Source: Aphanomyces cochlioides (taxonomy: Eukaryota > Oomycota > Saprolegniomycetes > Saprolegniales > Verrucalvaceae). Taken from it: a stretch of 64,000 nt of DNA. Every line of letters begins with the position of its first letter. The first letter of the stretch is position 1. Location: assembly GCA_019828595.1 (NCBI GenBank), contig JAHQRK010000003.1, positions 1,178,001 to 1,242,000 on the forward strand, written 5' to 3'. Position numbers and translations under genes: made by a program. Of the stretch, positions 1 through 13,192 are shown in pieces. Under the pieces are notes generated by a model that saw only the letters and a program-made list of their open reading frames with translations, had not been told where the DNA came from and searched no databases.

Positions 1-2036
1 TACGTCTACGACCCGAATGCTCCTCCACCGTCGTCGAATTCCCCCGATGCTTCAAAATCCGTTCCTTCCACTGGTGTCGCTCCTCAAAGTGATCCCTCCT
101 ATGAATACCCCAATGCCACTCCTACTGATCCTTACCATTCATCTCAACAAGCCTATACCGGTTCTGCTCCATATTATGGTCAACCAGTACAGTATGATGG
201 CTACAACAACTATGCCTATCCAGGTACAAAATATATACTTCTGAATCGTGAACCATTTCCATGTAGGTAATGCCGCTACTCCAGACAATGGTCAAGGAAG
301 GCAATACTCACACCAACAACATCCTAAACCATACCAGCAAGGCAACTACTACAACAATCCGTACTCTGCCCAAGTCCGTGAAGTCCATGCTGCACAATAT
401 CCCCCTCCAGCGACTGAACCAACCAGCAAAAGTGCTTCGATTCAGAGCGTTGCTACCTCGGGTGCTGCGAGCGTCAATCCTTCGGAATCTAAAGACGAAG
501 AGCAGCTTACTGACAACGCAATGAGGAGCGCGACAACGACAACTGACAACCTTGCGATTGAAACAGCTGTCGAAACGTTGACGATTGCTGATTTGCCTCC
601 ACCGACATCGTCTGCTTCGTCGTCAGTGCATAAACCGTCGCCTACAGACTCAACAGCAGCTGTTAAGGGTAAGAAGAAGAAGCGCAACAAACAATCCCAA
701 GCCGCTTCCACGCCACTTACTTCTTCAGTGGTTGACAATTCAGCACCGGTATCGGAAAAAGGTCTTCGCAATGACACAGGCGAAAATAATTGCTTTCTCA
801 ATGTTGTCGTGCAGGCTTTGTATCATCTCGAGGTAGGATCCATCCTTTAGTTGCATGAATGTCAACTTGATTCTAGACTTTCCAAGACTCGCTAGCCAAA
901 GTGGACAAGCATACGTGTGCTGGCGACGGACGTTGCGTGTATTGCGCTCTAACTTCCGTCTTCTCTCTCCTTGCTGAAAGTGGAGATATGTCACCTGTGT
1001 CCTCCGAATCCCTTCGCAAGGTCCTCAGTGCCATCTCAACGTCGCCTCTTCCGACTGCTGAAGAACGCTATAAGACTGGCTCCATGGACGACGCTGCTGA
1101 AGCACATGAGACGATTGTCCGATCTCTTCATGAAGCTTTGACAACTGCCAGTGCGCCTTGCAATTGTCTTGTACATGATGTCTTTGGGCTTTACGTTGGC
1201 GAGGAAGCGTCTTGCCGGCAATGTGGAATGAAAATGGAAACTCAGCCGTACGATGCCATGGTCCTCCATGTGGCAACTGAAGCGATCAAGGATGAACTGG
1301 CCAAAAAGCCAAAGACACCCAAGACCTTTGAAACCTTGTTGAGTGCTGTTTGGGCTGTAGCTGGCAGCTCGAAGAAGTGCTCTGGCTGTCGTCATGACAA
1401 GGTCTACGAGTCGAGCTTGCAGCTCAAGCAAGTCCCGCGCATGTTCACTTTGGGACTCACTTGGAAGAATAACCCAGCGCACATGGCAACTCTGAAGCTG
1501 ATTGTCTCCTCAATTGAGCCAACAATCAACTTGGGCCGGTATGAAAAGCTAACGTTGGGCTGTCAACTCATCTTGATCATAGGGTATTTCCAAACATGGT
1601 GGCTGAAAACTTGCTCAGTGCTGGCCAAGGGGATGCTCGGTTGATGGGCATGTATTGTTTCTTTGGCCACCACTACATGGCTTTTATTTACAAGGCAGCG
1701 ACGCAGGAATGGCTCAGCTTCAACGATACTGTCGTGAAGCGAGTGGGCTCGCAATGGGGCGATGTACAAAAGGCGTGCTTGGAGGTAATTGCTTTATTCC
1801 AGCTCGCAAGAGTGACTCATGACTGCCTGTAGAATCATTATCAACCGTATGTACTATTCTATGACGTCGAACAACCCAAGCAAGAGACTGGCGTTGTCCA
1901 GTTTACAATCGGGGACTTTGTCATGTCGGTCGCGTCGGAAATTGATCAAGAGAACTGGCGATCGTGTCACGACGACACAACCAAAGCGACTGGCGAGACC
2001 CAGCCTCCGATACGATCACAAGGCAAAGTCAAGTAG
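1..2036 (+). CDS. USP-type deubiquitinase (peptidase C19), 5' partial
   Basis: Cysteine protease-like protein expected to remove ubiquitin from proteins; the start lies left of the window. Exons are 1-223, 267-832, 877-1538, 1583-1784 and 1833-2036, all with GT-AG introns of 43-48 bp, leaving 619 in-frame codons including the stop. The N-terminal third is low-complexity (Pro/Gln/Tyr/Ser-rich), with a basic KGKKKKRNK stretch. The catalytic Cys box follows near 770-830 (GLRNDTGENNCFLNVVVQ, where USP enzymes have a GNTCYLN-type motif). Two CxxC pairs (near 1212-1225 and 1378-1390) look like the USP zinc ribbon. The His box is GHHYMAFIY (near 1663-1690), followed by FNDTVVKRVG. The ENNCFLN variant resembles the USP53/54-like and plant UCH-related subgroup, so activity is likely but not certain. 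The family call is firm; the exact orthologue is unknown. Confidence 0.85.
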
Positions 2037-2738
2037 CGACCCCTCGTAGTAGACCCATAGAAGAGTACGATACTGTCTGTCAATGAACTCTGTATTTAAA
2101 CCACCATTCGCTGCTCGATCGTCACTCGCGGCGATCCGACGGCCGATCAGTCAATCGCTCGTCCTGTGGTCACGTCGCTTCAGCCAGATGCTTTCCACTC
2201 ATTGGGAACATTCCTCATTGGCAAATTTGCTGTAAAAATCAAGTTTCTCAATTCTTTCCGAATTAACCCTTTCAACTGGACTCACTTGCATATATTCGTA
2301 GGGGAAATTTTAAATTGAATTGACAGCTGTGAATTTATTCACCATCACTCAGATCTAGGATGCACATCTGCAGCCACAGGTTGTCCAGCGTTCGAGAAAA
2401 GGATGGCAGGAATATGGTGGAGTTGAAAGGATCGGAAGAGTGTGTATGTTTATCATCGTTTCTCTGTTACGCTGTCGTTACGAGAGAGAAAGAATGACAT
2501 TCCGTCATGATTAATTGACAAATTATTAACATCAACGTTTGGGTAATTTCCCCAGATCTAGAATATTCACCCAATCGGAAAATGGAAAGTTCGGTTTGAA
2601 CAGGCTTCTTTTCAATTAGCCAATCAAACTACATTATCAAATTAATTTTAGCCAATTAAAAGCGAGAAATTCTAATTAAGGCAAGAAACGGCTTGACCGT
2701 CAGAAGCTAATTCGCGCTGATCGACGAAGAACGAGAAG
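2037..2738. other. Intergenic, AT-rich, three CCAAT boxes before the E2 gene
   Basis: I see no coding exon here. The right half is AT-rich and holds CCAAT at 2571, 2620 and 2652, all on the + strand, about 85-170 bp before the E2 start codon. This suggests the promoter of the E2 gene. No repeat or RNA gene was recognised. Confidence 0.5.
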
Positions 2739-3424
2739 ATGGCTCGACGATTGGCAAAGGTACGCTAAATGACTGTGGCCGCGCTCCTTGCCGCCTTTAT
2801 ATTGGTGTTTGTGCTATGGGGCGCGGTTATTGCAGAGCGAGTGCTTATTGCTTGCAGGAACTTGCGGAATTTAACAAGAACTCTCCTGAATGGTGCACTG
2901 TTGGCCCTGTCGATGACGACTTGCTCCATTGGAATGCCATGGTTGTCGGACCTGTAAGTTCCTTTTCCTGCGATGAGTCTCATGGGTCTCATAGGAAAAC
3001 ACACCCTACGCCGGTGGTGTTTTTAGCATCGACTTGGTCTTTCCCGCGGAATATCCATTCAAAGCTCCCAAGGTTGAATATCATCCCCGATCTGCTCATC
3101 TGATGCATGATCTTGCACTCTAGGTGAAGTTCTTGACGCGGGTATACCATCCTAATGTGAAATCTCAAACGGGTGAAATTTGTGCCGATATTATCAATGA
3201 AGTATGTCTCCAGCCCCCAAACAAGAGCAGGAATTTAACGATGTGTTATGTAGAGCTGGGGCCCCACGTTGAACGTGTTGCATTGTTTGACCGCACTGAA
3301 GCAGATGTTAGAGCAGCCTGACGCAGACAATCCGTTGGAGCCTGAAATCGCAAAACAACTCCACGGCAACCGTGAATTGTTCAACGAAACAGCACGAAAG
3401 TGGACCAAAGACTTTGCATCATAG
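2739..3424 (+). CDS. Ubiquitin-conjugating enzyme E2
   Basis: E2 enzyme that carries ubiquitin (or a relative) on a cysteine and passes it to substrates with E3 ligases. Five exons (2739-2759, 2858-2953, 2995-3072, 3124-3201, 3254-3424) give 147 residues, the usual size of a bare UBC fold. The core motif is complete: YHPNV (the HPN motif) followed by GEICADII, whose Cys is the catalytic residue, then SWGPTLNV, matching the conserved W-x-P loop after the active site. The first exon encodes only seven residues (MARRLAK), and the ATG at 2739 is the only start that keeps the N-terminal helix. The sequence is closest by eye to class I E2s with a TGEICADII active site. Family certain, paralogue not assigned. 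Confidence 0.92.
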
Positions 3425-4187
3425 TCACCCGGAACATGAGGACTTCTCCATGACACGATGCAATGAATATCTTCTTTTGGCCCCTTATTTGTCGTTTGAT
3501 TCGGACATTTCACATGCCTGTCGATCCACCGCTGGACCTTATTGCTTTCTCTGATTTCGATGGTTCATCTCGATACGTCGTAGATATCTGCAAGGCAAGC
3601 ACTTCATAACGCCACTCTACACATTCTGGGATGTACGTTCTTAGACTGCCCTTCCACTATCCGTTGTACTCTGAAAGTTGTCAGCAAAGTTTAGTGTGTT
3701 GTTAGGCTGGTTGATCTCAATGACTGTCAGATAAAAAACTTCGTCGTGTCTACGAGACCACCTAGGTCATAAGCAGAGCATTCAGTCTTCACGTTTAGTG
3801 GCTCATAGCATCCCATCGCACCTCTAGCAGGGCACAGGCAATGGCGACATCTATCTCGCGGCTTGCCAATGTCGTCGCTCAAATGGTACCATCATGCCGT
3901 CGTTTCAAAGCCAGCTTCTACGCCTTCAGCACTATTATCTCCATAGATGCAGGTGTCTTCCATTTCCTGGAATAGCTATCAGCCGTCGTCTTCCTGGAAG
4001 AGAGATGCGGCAGTCGAGAGAAGCTCCACTGAGAGAGCTTCCATCCTCCTATCTCGTCTTTGTAATGTCTTTTTTACTGTAATGTCCTAATTTCATCTTA
4101 ATTTGAACCCAATTAGGACTTTATATGGCAGAGCGCTTTTTCATTCAGTGGAAAGCTGGCTCCGAATTTGGTTGAAACAAGCTGGCG
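3425..4187. other. Intergenic, nothing recognised
   Basis: About 760 bp between the E2 gene and the FHA gene. Short open frames exist (for example 3894-4082) but lack codon bias, splice partners and recognisable motifs. No tRNA-like or repeat structure was seen. Confidence 0.4.
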
Positions 4188-6651
4188 ATGGCGCTGCAAT
4201 CGGAGCTGTCGATGAATGATGACTTCTCGCAGGCCGCTGCGACTGCCAAAGCGAATGGAAGTACTGTGACTACGTACGCCACGACGTTTCAGCCTCCGGA
4301 CTGGTATGTGCCGCTCTATATACACAGAATAACGACTACCTGAAGGATTGTCATGCCGATCGAAGCAAGTTCGGCCGTGCGATTTGAAGTCATGCGTGTG
4401 TCGAAGAGCTGTGGCGTGTGTGCGCTAGGCAAGAAGCTTATGAGCATCTTTGGACGCGAGCAAGATGGCAGCGATTTTGTCTTGGCCAACCCAAGTATTT
4501 CGCGCAAACATGCAGCTGTCATCCATTGTGCAAAAGGCGGCGTCTACGTACGTGGCGAAAGCAATCTTGTAGATGTTCACTTTCACCTTTAGCTCGTCGA
4601 TCTGATGTCACGCCATGGGACTTTCGTAGGCAAAACGAAGATTCCACCTCACGATCCATTTTTGCTCCACGAAGGCGACATTGTCACCTTTGGCCAAAGC
4701 TGCCGGACATACGTTCTCAAAGGTGCAGATCCAAACGGACCAAGTCAAGCTCTAAAGCGTACCTGGCCGAGATTAAGCTTGTCGTCGCTCTTTAGCCACA
4801 CGTTGATCCTGCGAAAGACAACTCCAGCTAGGAAATGCAGTGATCTCACGACCAAGATGGTGGCGAAAATTTGCAGTGGCAGCTACCGCGAAGACCGTGT
4901 GAAGGAATTTATCGATCAAGTGTCAGAGCTCGACGACGAGCAACTAGAAGTACGCCCTTGCCATCTCCGTGGAGCTAAAATGTTGTAGGAAATTGCGATT
5001 CTCTTGGTTGAGAAGGTTCGTCAAAGCAATGCGAGCGCACATCAAATTGTCCTGGCACTCCTCCATGAAAACATTGCTGTCCAGGAATTTGAAAACAACC
5101 TTGGCACGATTGTACAAGTCTCCCAGACCAACTTAGAAGCTCGAAAGGTATGCACTAGAGCTTGGAGGTTGCTGGACTAACTTATTGACCGGTAGATCCT
5201 TAAAACAATTGCTGAAGCGCGCATTGAAAATGCCCCAAAGACACCCACAGAGAGTGAGCAAGAGGAGCCCGAGGGCGAAAGCTCGTACGCTCCTCCAGCA
5301 GTCGAAGCCTACGCGCCACCAGTTGTACCGTACGTTCCACCTATGCCGCCATCACAGCCAAGCGAAGTCAAGTCACGCGAGCGTGTGCTCAGCGACGAGG
5401 GCAAGCGACTATTTGCCTCGGCAATCAATGGCACATCGACAGTCGTGGATGACGAGGAAGAAAAAGAAAACGACAATGGCCACAGTGAGCCTCCAAGCTC
5501 AAGCTTTAGCTTCATTGGAACGCAAAGCGCAGAGCCAGCGACTTCGTCAGCCTTTGGCTTCATGTCAAATCGTAATTCAGTGGAAGAAAAATCCCAGGCA
5601 CCCAGCGAACCCCCACTCGCGCCTTCGAGCTTTCTGACTGAGCCCTCATTGGACCCTGAAGACTTTGAAAACTTGTGGCAAAGTGCAAAATCATCGTAAG
5701 CTTGGAATTCTTGCTGCAGTGGTTTCACAGACTCTGTAGGGAAGAGTGGACGGTCGAAGTCGTGCCGTATTTCAACACAGATTTGATGGAACGGTGCTTA
5801 GCCTTGTACTCGCATGTAAAGATTTTAGCGAGCGGCAAAGTCGGTGGCGTGCATAAGTTCTACTACTACGCAGAGCAGGTACAGCAGCCCCAGGAAACAC
5901 ATTTGAATCACAATGCTGAAGGCATCGAATGGAACGATTTTCATGGTGGAAATCCAAGTCATTGAGAGCATGCGTGAGCTCTCCGCGACGTTCAAATGGA
6001 TTGAATTGGGCTTGCTTTACGACGATGGCCACTTGTTATTTATCAAGCTCTTCAAAGAATGCTTGGGGCCATGCTTTATCGTCGACCATCCTCGTCTGGC
6101 TGCCTTGGCTCAAGTACAATTGTCAGTGCCGGAACCAGTTGCAGTGGAGGCAGAGACAGCAGTTCCAGACGACGGGTCGTTTGAAGCCACGCTCTCCAGC
6201 CATCCAGACTTGGATATTGCATCCTTTGAAGCCCTGTGGTTGGATGCCACGTCCATGTATCGTTTCCTTGTGTCTACGCTATCTAACTTTTATGTAGCTC
6301 TGAGCTGGAGGATCCTGACGAACGCGATGTATCGGGCATTGACAGCGTCATCTCGCAGTTCCAAGCCAAGCGACTCTACTGTTTAGCCAGTGGATCCATG
6401 GACAACGAAGACAAGTTCTTCTTTTACGCAGAATGGGTACGCTCCATTTAGCTCCCCCATGAAGTTTACAATTTGTTATCTAGACTAAACGCCCGTGGTT
6501 GTTTTTTGTCGAATTGTCGATTTCGCGTCCAGATGGGGCACTCGCAGCCCTCTGTAAAATGTACGCTCCAGACGCCACCGACGAAGACCACGAAGTCGTC
6601 GCACCTCTCTTTGTGACGCTTGTGGAAGACATCTTGGCAGATCTGGAATAA
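4188..6651 (+). CDS. FHA-domain protein with two adaptin-appendage-like domains
   Basis: Nine exons (4188-4303, 4346-4547, 4593-4949, 4989-5147, 5196-5695, 5740-5878, 5922-6256, 6298-6436, 6484-6651) sum to 705 codons, giving 704 residues. Residues about 40-140 form an FHA phosphothreonine-binding domain: FGREQDGSDFVL, then SISRKHAAV, then SRHGTFVG, all key FHA strands and binding loops. A helical part follows, then an acidic Ser/Pro-rich linker. The C-terminus holds two related units of about 110 residues, starting DFENLWQSA and SFEALWLDA. Each has a KFYYYAE or KFFFYAE strand followed by an FxVE(I/L) strand, as in the platform subdomain of the beta-adaptin appendage. That part of the call is by pattern and less certain than the FHA call. 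Inferred role: a phospho-dependent trafficking or scaffold protein. Two introns end in AAG. Confidence 0.8.
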
Positions 6652-6676
6652 GTTGTTGTATATACAACGTCGTTGG

Positions 6677-9600
6677 CTACATAGTGATTGGCATCGTCGC
6701 GCTGATGAGCTCGTTTGGGTCTTGAAAAGTGTGTGGTGTTACGGGCGTGTTTTGCTCGATGTGCCGCCATCGAGGACGCACAAACTTGAGTCCAACAGCG
6801 GCTACACCGACGCTTATAAACCCGACAAAGGCCCACAGCACGATCGACGAGCTGGCTGAATTTGGCATGACTGGCACCAGTTGTAAAGATGTAGCATAGA
6901 GTGGACCATCAGTCATGAATCCATTGCGAAAGAGAGCTTGAAGCTTGCTGGCAGCTGGGAACGGTGAGGTGTCGGCCACGTCCACGACAAGTTGCATGGA
7001 GGGGGCACCAGTGTCGGGATTTGTCGTGGGCACTGCACTGACAAGATAAATACTGGAATCGAAGGACTGGCGCGTTTGCTTGTCGTAGAAATTGCCGTCA
7101 GCACCTTTAAATGTGACAGATTGGAGCATTACGTGAACCTGCGACACAAAATTGTACGGCACAAACGTCGAAGAACATGCTGCTAATGAGGTGAACAAGC
7201 TGCTGCACGTCACGACAATCTGAAGTCTCGAAAAGGAGCAATCGGAGGTCGATGAGCATGAGCTGGCACAATCTCGCATGCCGTAGATACCACCACACTA
7301 CAATAAGCTCATGAGGTGGCATTCAAAGATCTTTCGTACATTGCAGCGATTGCCAAAGGCAGCATCGTTGACACAAGGCTGGTTGAATGCACAAGAATAC
7401 TCGTACGAGTTCGCGCAACCAGTGTCGATGTCTTTGACAACCAACGGAATGCCTTGGACTTTGAACGAGATCGACGAGGGATCATTCGTGCTGATGGGAA
7501 TCGCTTGATAGGAGGGATCTGTGCTTCTTGTCGTTGCTTGCACCATCAGCTCCGAGCGCTTCTTCGGCACGGTGGGACAGTAAGATACAGTGGACGATTC
7601 ATTTCCTTCAAATCCCGCGACGTAAGGAGCTACCACAGTAATATACTGAGGGGTGAACCAAGCTTCAGGTGCGAACGAGAGTGACGTGGGCTGAATCGTG
7701 ACGAGCGACGTCTGGGCAGCGGTGTTCAATATCACGACTGCCATTGAGATCGTGACGCCTGTCGTAGGCTGGGAATCCAACACGACTGAAAAGTTGAAAG
7801 GTTGTGATGAGTTTTCAACGACAACTAGTGGAGCTGGCGAGACTGTGATGCCTGGTATGTCGTCCTCGATAATGGAGGCCGAGAGAAGGATCGACCCTGT
7901 CGATGGAGACTTGGGCCGCGTGACGTGGAATGGCCAGGTAGAGTCCCTCGCTGTTGTGTCGGCAATCACAAATTGCGTCTGGCTGTATTTGTTCACAGCC
8001 GGCAGAGGCGTGGATGTCAACGTGACGACTGAAGGCGATACAGTCGATTGCGGAAACGTAGCTGCTGAGTCTTGGCATGATGTCGTGTAGCTAATACTTG
8101 CAGAGCGATTGCCTTTAAAAATGTTGTCGTCCACAGCACTGAGCTCTAGCACTTGGCTTTGGTTCCAATTACTACAATGCTCTGAGGCAATTTCTGGCAC
8201 TCATGACGCGTACCTCGCGTTGAAACGTAGAGCCGTGGGCAGTTTGGCTGAGTTTGTTGCATAGCCGTAGGAACCACCGACGGCATTGGCTACCGAGAGG
8301 GCATTCTGGGTTAAGTTTTGCCGATTGTAGCCGATGACATGCGGTGAAGTTGCTAGCGGGGTGATAATTACTTCAGAGAGCGGCTCACTGAGGAGTCGTA
8401 CTGAGATGGAAGCTGATGTGCCAGGTTTATGGGTCTTTGATAGCCGGGTCAGAGAGACTGGTACTCCTGGCGCCAAGGGCACATCGCCCCAAAGCTCCAG
8501 TGCGCCAATGTCGACGCAGTTGGTCGATTCGTCATAGGAGGCTTCAATTTGAATGAGGATAAAGTTTGTGGCTCCTGTGACTTGACGAAAAACAACAGTC
8601 GTCGAGCCAAATGATATCGTTTGTGTTTCGAGTTTTTTCCACGCCGTTGGATTGAGCAGAAGCTGATTGCTCGTCCACACTGTCATCTTTTTCAGCGCAC
8701 GTACAGTCGATGCAGGAAGCTGGACGCGGAGTTCCCGGAGTAAATACGATGATGGTTGGATTGGAATACGCACAGCAAGCCAGGAAGACCCATTTGAAAA
8801 GAGCAACGCTGAAGACGTAAAGCATGCTGTGTATGGCTGGCCAGAGAAAATACTCACACAGGATAAATTTGCGTTGGGGCTGCAGGTCGGCGATTCCAGT
8901 GGCTTCCACTGCTTTGTTTCAACAAAAACGGGAGCACCAGGGTAGTTTGCAGCGCCTTCAACGAGGTTTATCGTATCTGTGGACATAACAACACCAGCCT
9001 CATCATCATCTTGGACAGAAACAGAGAGAGTCGTTTGGAGAGGTGACGAGCAGGTGGCTGACGTGCAAAGACCAACGAAAGAGCTGTTGAAATCTGTGTC
9101 TGTGCTCTGAGAGGTATGCGAGATGCCGGCAATTCGCGTGTCTGTGGCGACGTCGTTGTTTGCAATAGCGACGTGAATAGATTGTCGTTGGAACCAATTG
9201 CCAGAGGTAAACATGACTTCCGTTCGGCAGATTGCGTTGGCATTGCATTGATTTGTGTCGGCTATCATGGGATCGTCGATGGAGAGCTGAAGTTCGTTCA
9301 CGTCGTGAGAGAGGTCGCTGGGCGATGGTAAATATCCACCGAGCAAAACTCGCGTTGCTGCCATGGGGACTTGAAATACTTGAACGGACTGCAGATTAAA
9401 AGTAACGTTGTTACTCGATAGACGACACGATTTCGCTTCGACGACAGTGTCAAGTGATGGCGAAAAAACAAAATTTGAGTTGACATTGCCGCTTTGTCCA
9501 TAGACGTGCCAGATGAGTTGGATGGATTGCGTCGAGGTCGTCGTTGACACTTGGAATGATTTGGACAGTGAATCCAATGCCACTTCAAGGCTGAATGATT

Positions 9601-12600
9601 GGGGTGTTGGTACGACAAGCTGGATTACGACGGATTCGATTAGCCGGGAGATGCCCCAGTCAACTTGCCACCATGCACCTTGGCCACTGAGCATGGTTGT
9701 GCCTCCTCCACTTGCGAGGACTAAGCCAGCGTCTGCACTACCGGAGCTTTGTGATGCAGTTCCTGGTTGGGCCACATTGACAAAGCCAGAAGATGTCAAT
9801 CGAATATGGGGTTGCAAATTTGTCATCGGGTGTTCTTTCGATGCAAAATGCATCTCGTCGTCGTCGTTGTAGACAAAAGTAGTCTGCCGAAGGGCGTAGA
9901 GGATAAATGTGATGTCAGTATCGTTCGCCGCAGCATTCCATGCCGCAGTCACGTCGATATTAACCCATCCTGACGCAGACACGTACACATTCTGTGATGA
10001 GTTGAATGCTCCAGTTGGGGAAACGGCCGAGGTGCCAACTAACAAAGAACGATTCGCAGCAGCTTTTCCAAACGGAATATTAGGAAGGACATTCGCGACA
10101 CATGAAGCATTCAGGCACGAGGCTTCACTCCATAAGGCAGATGACACAATGACACCAAGCTCAATTCCACCAAGACCTTGATTATCACCACCGTCGAGGC
10201 GGAATAAACGTAAATTGGCCAAACCCACTCTGTTACTTCCAGTGTTGGCCATCGTCTGGCTTCGTGGAAAACGCAAGAGTGCCACCAATTGCACACTTGA
10301 TGAACTTGAGCTCTCTGATCCATTCGATGCGACATAGAGTATTTGGTTGTTTGTGACTGTGGCGTTTGATGCGACAGTGATGTCGTCTGACGGCATCACA
10401 CGATACGTATGCGGTGTTGAGTTGCTTGAGGGAATTTCCCAGTGCACAGGCTCACTGGAGACACCAATCGAGTAGTTGGAGTAGCGTACATTGCCGTTCT
10501 CTGCATATTGGATTTGAGTTTGATCGAGAATAACGCTGGCAGCAGCGTAGCCTTCCACGTAGAATGTCGTGGTTTTGCCATCAAAGAATGCATCTAGGCT
10601 GGAGCTAGCAAGCTGCACCTGTAGTCGAGTGACTGGTGTTGCTGTGCCGCTATAAGTCACATTGACGATAACACCAGAGGACCACTGGGAAGGTGTGATG
10701 GTTACAAGGGTAGGCGACAGCACGACGGTGGAGGAAGAAGACATCAATGAAACTTGAACACTGCTGGTGGATTGGCTCGAGAGTGCTATTGTTACCGTCG
10801 CGGCGCGTCCAGAGGCTCTTGCACAGACGAAATTCCTTGGGGCGTCTAGGACGTGTCGAACCTAATTTCTGTCAACACTTGAGCTGACAAGAGGCTCTAC
10901 CTTTTCAGGAAGGACCCGAATGCTCGCAAAATCGTTGTCAAGGATAAAGCTGTTGACGATCGGAGAGGAAGGAGCCGTTTGAACTCCAAAGCGCGACGAA
11001 TTCCATGGAAAAGCATGGAGCTCGTTGCCTTGATTGTAATCGCCAGAAACCGCAGTGTAGACTGCGCGACTGAAAACGACGCCAGACCCACCAGCACTGA
11101 TTCGAATGGGGCCATTGTATCGACTATCTGTGCTGGCTGCGGAGTGTGTGATATGAGCAGCATGTATTCCTTGCGTGGTATTGTCGTCAGCAGCAGACAC
11201 GGTAACAAACTGCAAGGTATTCCAGTTGCTTGGCGTAAAGACCACTCGGCTGACCGACACAACTGATTGTGCACTGTCCAGTGTCATGGAAATCGTCACG
11301 CTACTAGTCGGAGCGGTATTAAGAACGATGGAGTATGTGTCTGTCTGGCCAAGTTCAGATGTAGACAGACTTGCTTTTCCCAGAAGCACAGCAGCATCTC
11401 CGTCATCCAGAATGGTCACAATTGTGCTGATATAGTTTGGAACATTTTGAGGGGCCGGATCAAGTGGAAGCATGATTGATGGATCCCATCCCGTTGGATA
11501 TTCAAAATCGAGGCCGATGAATGCACCCCCTCGTACATTGCTCAGGGCAATCTTGAAAACTCTGTTGGGTGCCTCGAATAAATCATTGTTGAGCTGTGAA
11601 AAATGTGAGATAAAAGTCAGCTTGGCTGGCAACGTACGATTGGTATCGTGATGTTCTTTGCAGTCTCCCCTGGAGCAAATGAGAGAGTCGTTGTTGGTAT
11701 CGCAGTATAATGTTGGCCAGGAACCGCAGAGCAAGGACTGACATGAGTACAACGAAGGTTTGCTACCACACCGAAGTCGTACGATGGATTCTTCAGCGTC
11801 AGTCCAGGTAATACATCGCCATTGAATGTTGAAATGTCTACAGACACGCTTCCGTTCGCGTATGTATTAATTCCTAGACGGTCATGATGCTTGTACTGGC
11901 AACAATTCGTACTTACCTGTTGGATCTGGCTCCCCAGTTCGCTGCACAAGCACAGTGACGGACGAAGCGTTTTCCAATACAGAGTAATTGGAGGTCTGAA
12001 AGCTAAACGTACCAGCATCGCGGTCATCGACAATGTACACAAGTGTCGTATTGCTCGTCGCTAGAATTGAGGCGCCCCCTGAGACTGCTGTGAGACCAAT
12101 CGCGATTGTCTTCACTCGCGGTTCGTAGACAGCGTTGTTGAATACAGTAACACTGAACGGCTTGGATGTTTCGCCGTCTGCCCAACTCAAAACTTGCTTC
12201 GATTGCGAATAATCAAACGCTCGACTGTCACCTTCAGTTGCATTTCCACCAGCCAAAATGGTTTCGACAGTCAGCAAGACAGGCGCCACGACAGATGTGG
12301 ATGTACCAACTGTGCGGTTGATCCACACAATGGCAGTTCCGTTGTCTTCTCGGCAGTAGGTAAATGGCGTTGCAAATACAAAGACTCCAGCATCACCATC
12401 GTCAGCTATGAAGATTCGCGTGGATTGTACAGTGCCAAGCTGTCCTCTGCTTACTGGAGCCTGGAGATTCAAGATGAAGTAGAGACTGTAGAATTCATAC
12501 ACAGCGGTGTGGATGATCGTGACGGTCAAGTTGGCTTGAGTTTGGCCATCGAGAAAGGTTACCGTTGGTGTCACCAAGACAAAGTTTGTGCCAAGGATTG

Positions 12601-13192
12601 CTGTCGAGGGAGTTTGATTGTCCAAGCCATAAGTTAGAGTAACATTGCCACAAGATCCATTCGTACGAGTAATTGGAATGTTGACCGTGCCAGCAGTCTC
12701 GAGAAACGTGAAATTGCTACTTCCAAACGAAAACATGCCGACAGAGCCGAGGATCGACACAAAAGTGCTCGCACGCGTCGTGTCAATTACAGTTCCAGCA
12801 GTCGACGTATTCAAGAACACTTCGAAATAGTACGTTTGAGGATACACTCCCGAGGTCGAGACGGACACTGTGATAGTTTGGATAGTATCCCCGGGATTGA
12901 AGACAACAACGGAGTTAGAGAGCGCCGTATAATCAATCGTTGCGTTGGCTGATCTTGCAAGCACACTGTATCCCCGGGTGGACACGGATACGCTTTCAAG
13001 TTTCGTCAAAGAAGATCCTGTTCGAGTAATAGAGAGTGCAACATTTTTCTGACCACAAACGCCAGTTGTACAAGTGACTTCGTTTGGATTGTTGATAGAG
13101 GAATACCCACCGTTGAAACCAAATGTCGATGTTTGGCACTCCGCACAAAGGCTCCACAGCAGTAGAAGAAAGCAAGTCCAGAGAGCAGCCAT
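6677..13192 (-). CDS. Large Calx-beta-repeat, discoidin-like single-pass surface protein
   Basis: Read on the minus strand, six exons (11917-13192, 11638-11873, 10901-11593, 8214-10861, 7340-8171, 6677-7297) sum exactly to 2102 codons. The N-terminus is a signal peptide (MAALWTCFLLLLWSLCAEC). Repeated units with F(S/V)F..S/P...E(D/N)....V and a closing I.DD.DAG are Calx-beta-like repeats, which usually mediate calcium-dependent adhesion. Exon 4 adds discoidin/galactose-binding-like stretches (GQGAWWQVDWG) and a DNRLRE-like section (SGWVNIDVTAAW). A Cys-rich EGF-like segment lies near residues 1880-1920. A single membrane helix (IVLWAFVGFISVGVAAVGL) sits near residue 2045, leaving a short cytosolic tail. 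Inferred role: surface adhesion or sensing. It ends 25 bp from the convergent FHA gene. The gene model is very firm; the domain names are by eye. Confidence 0.85.

Noticed and set aside
4740..4850. Possible extra intron in the FHA gene (GTACCTGG to CTTTAG)
   Set aside because: Its 37 bp would shift the frame into an early stop; the unspliced exon 4593-4949 is in phase on both sides.
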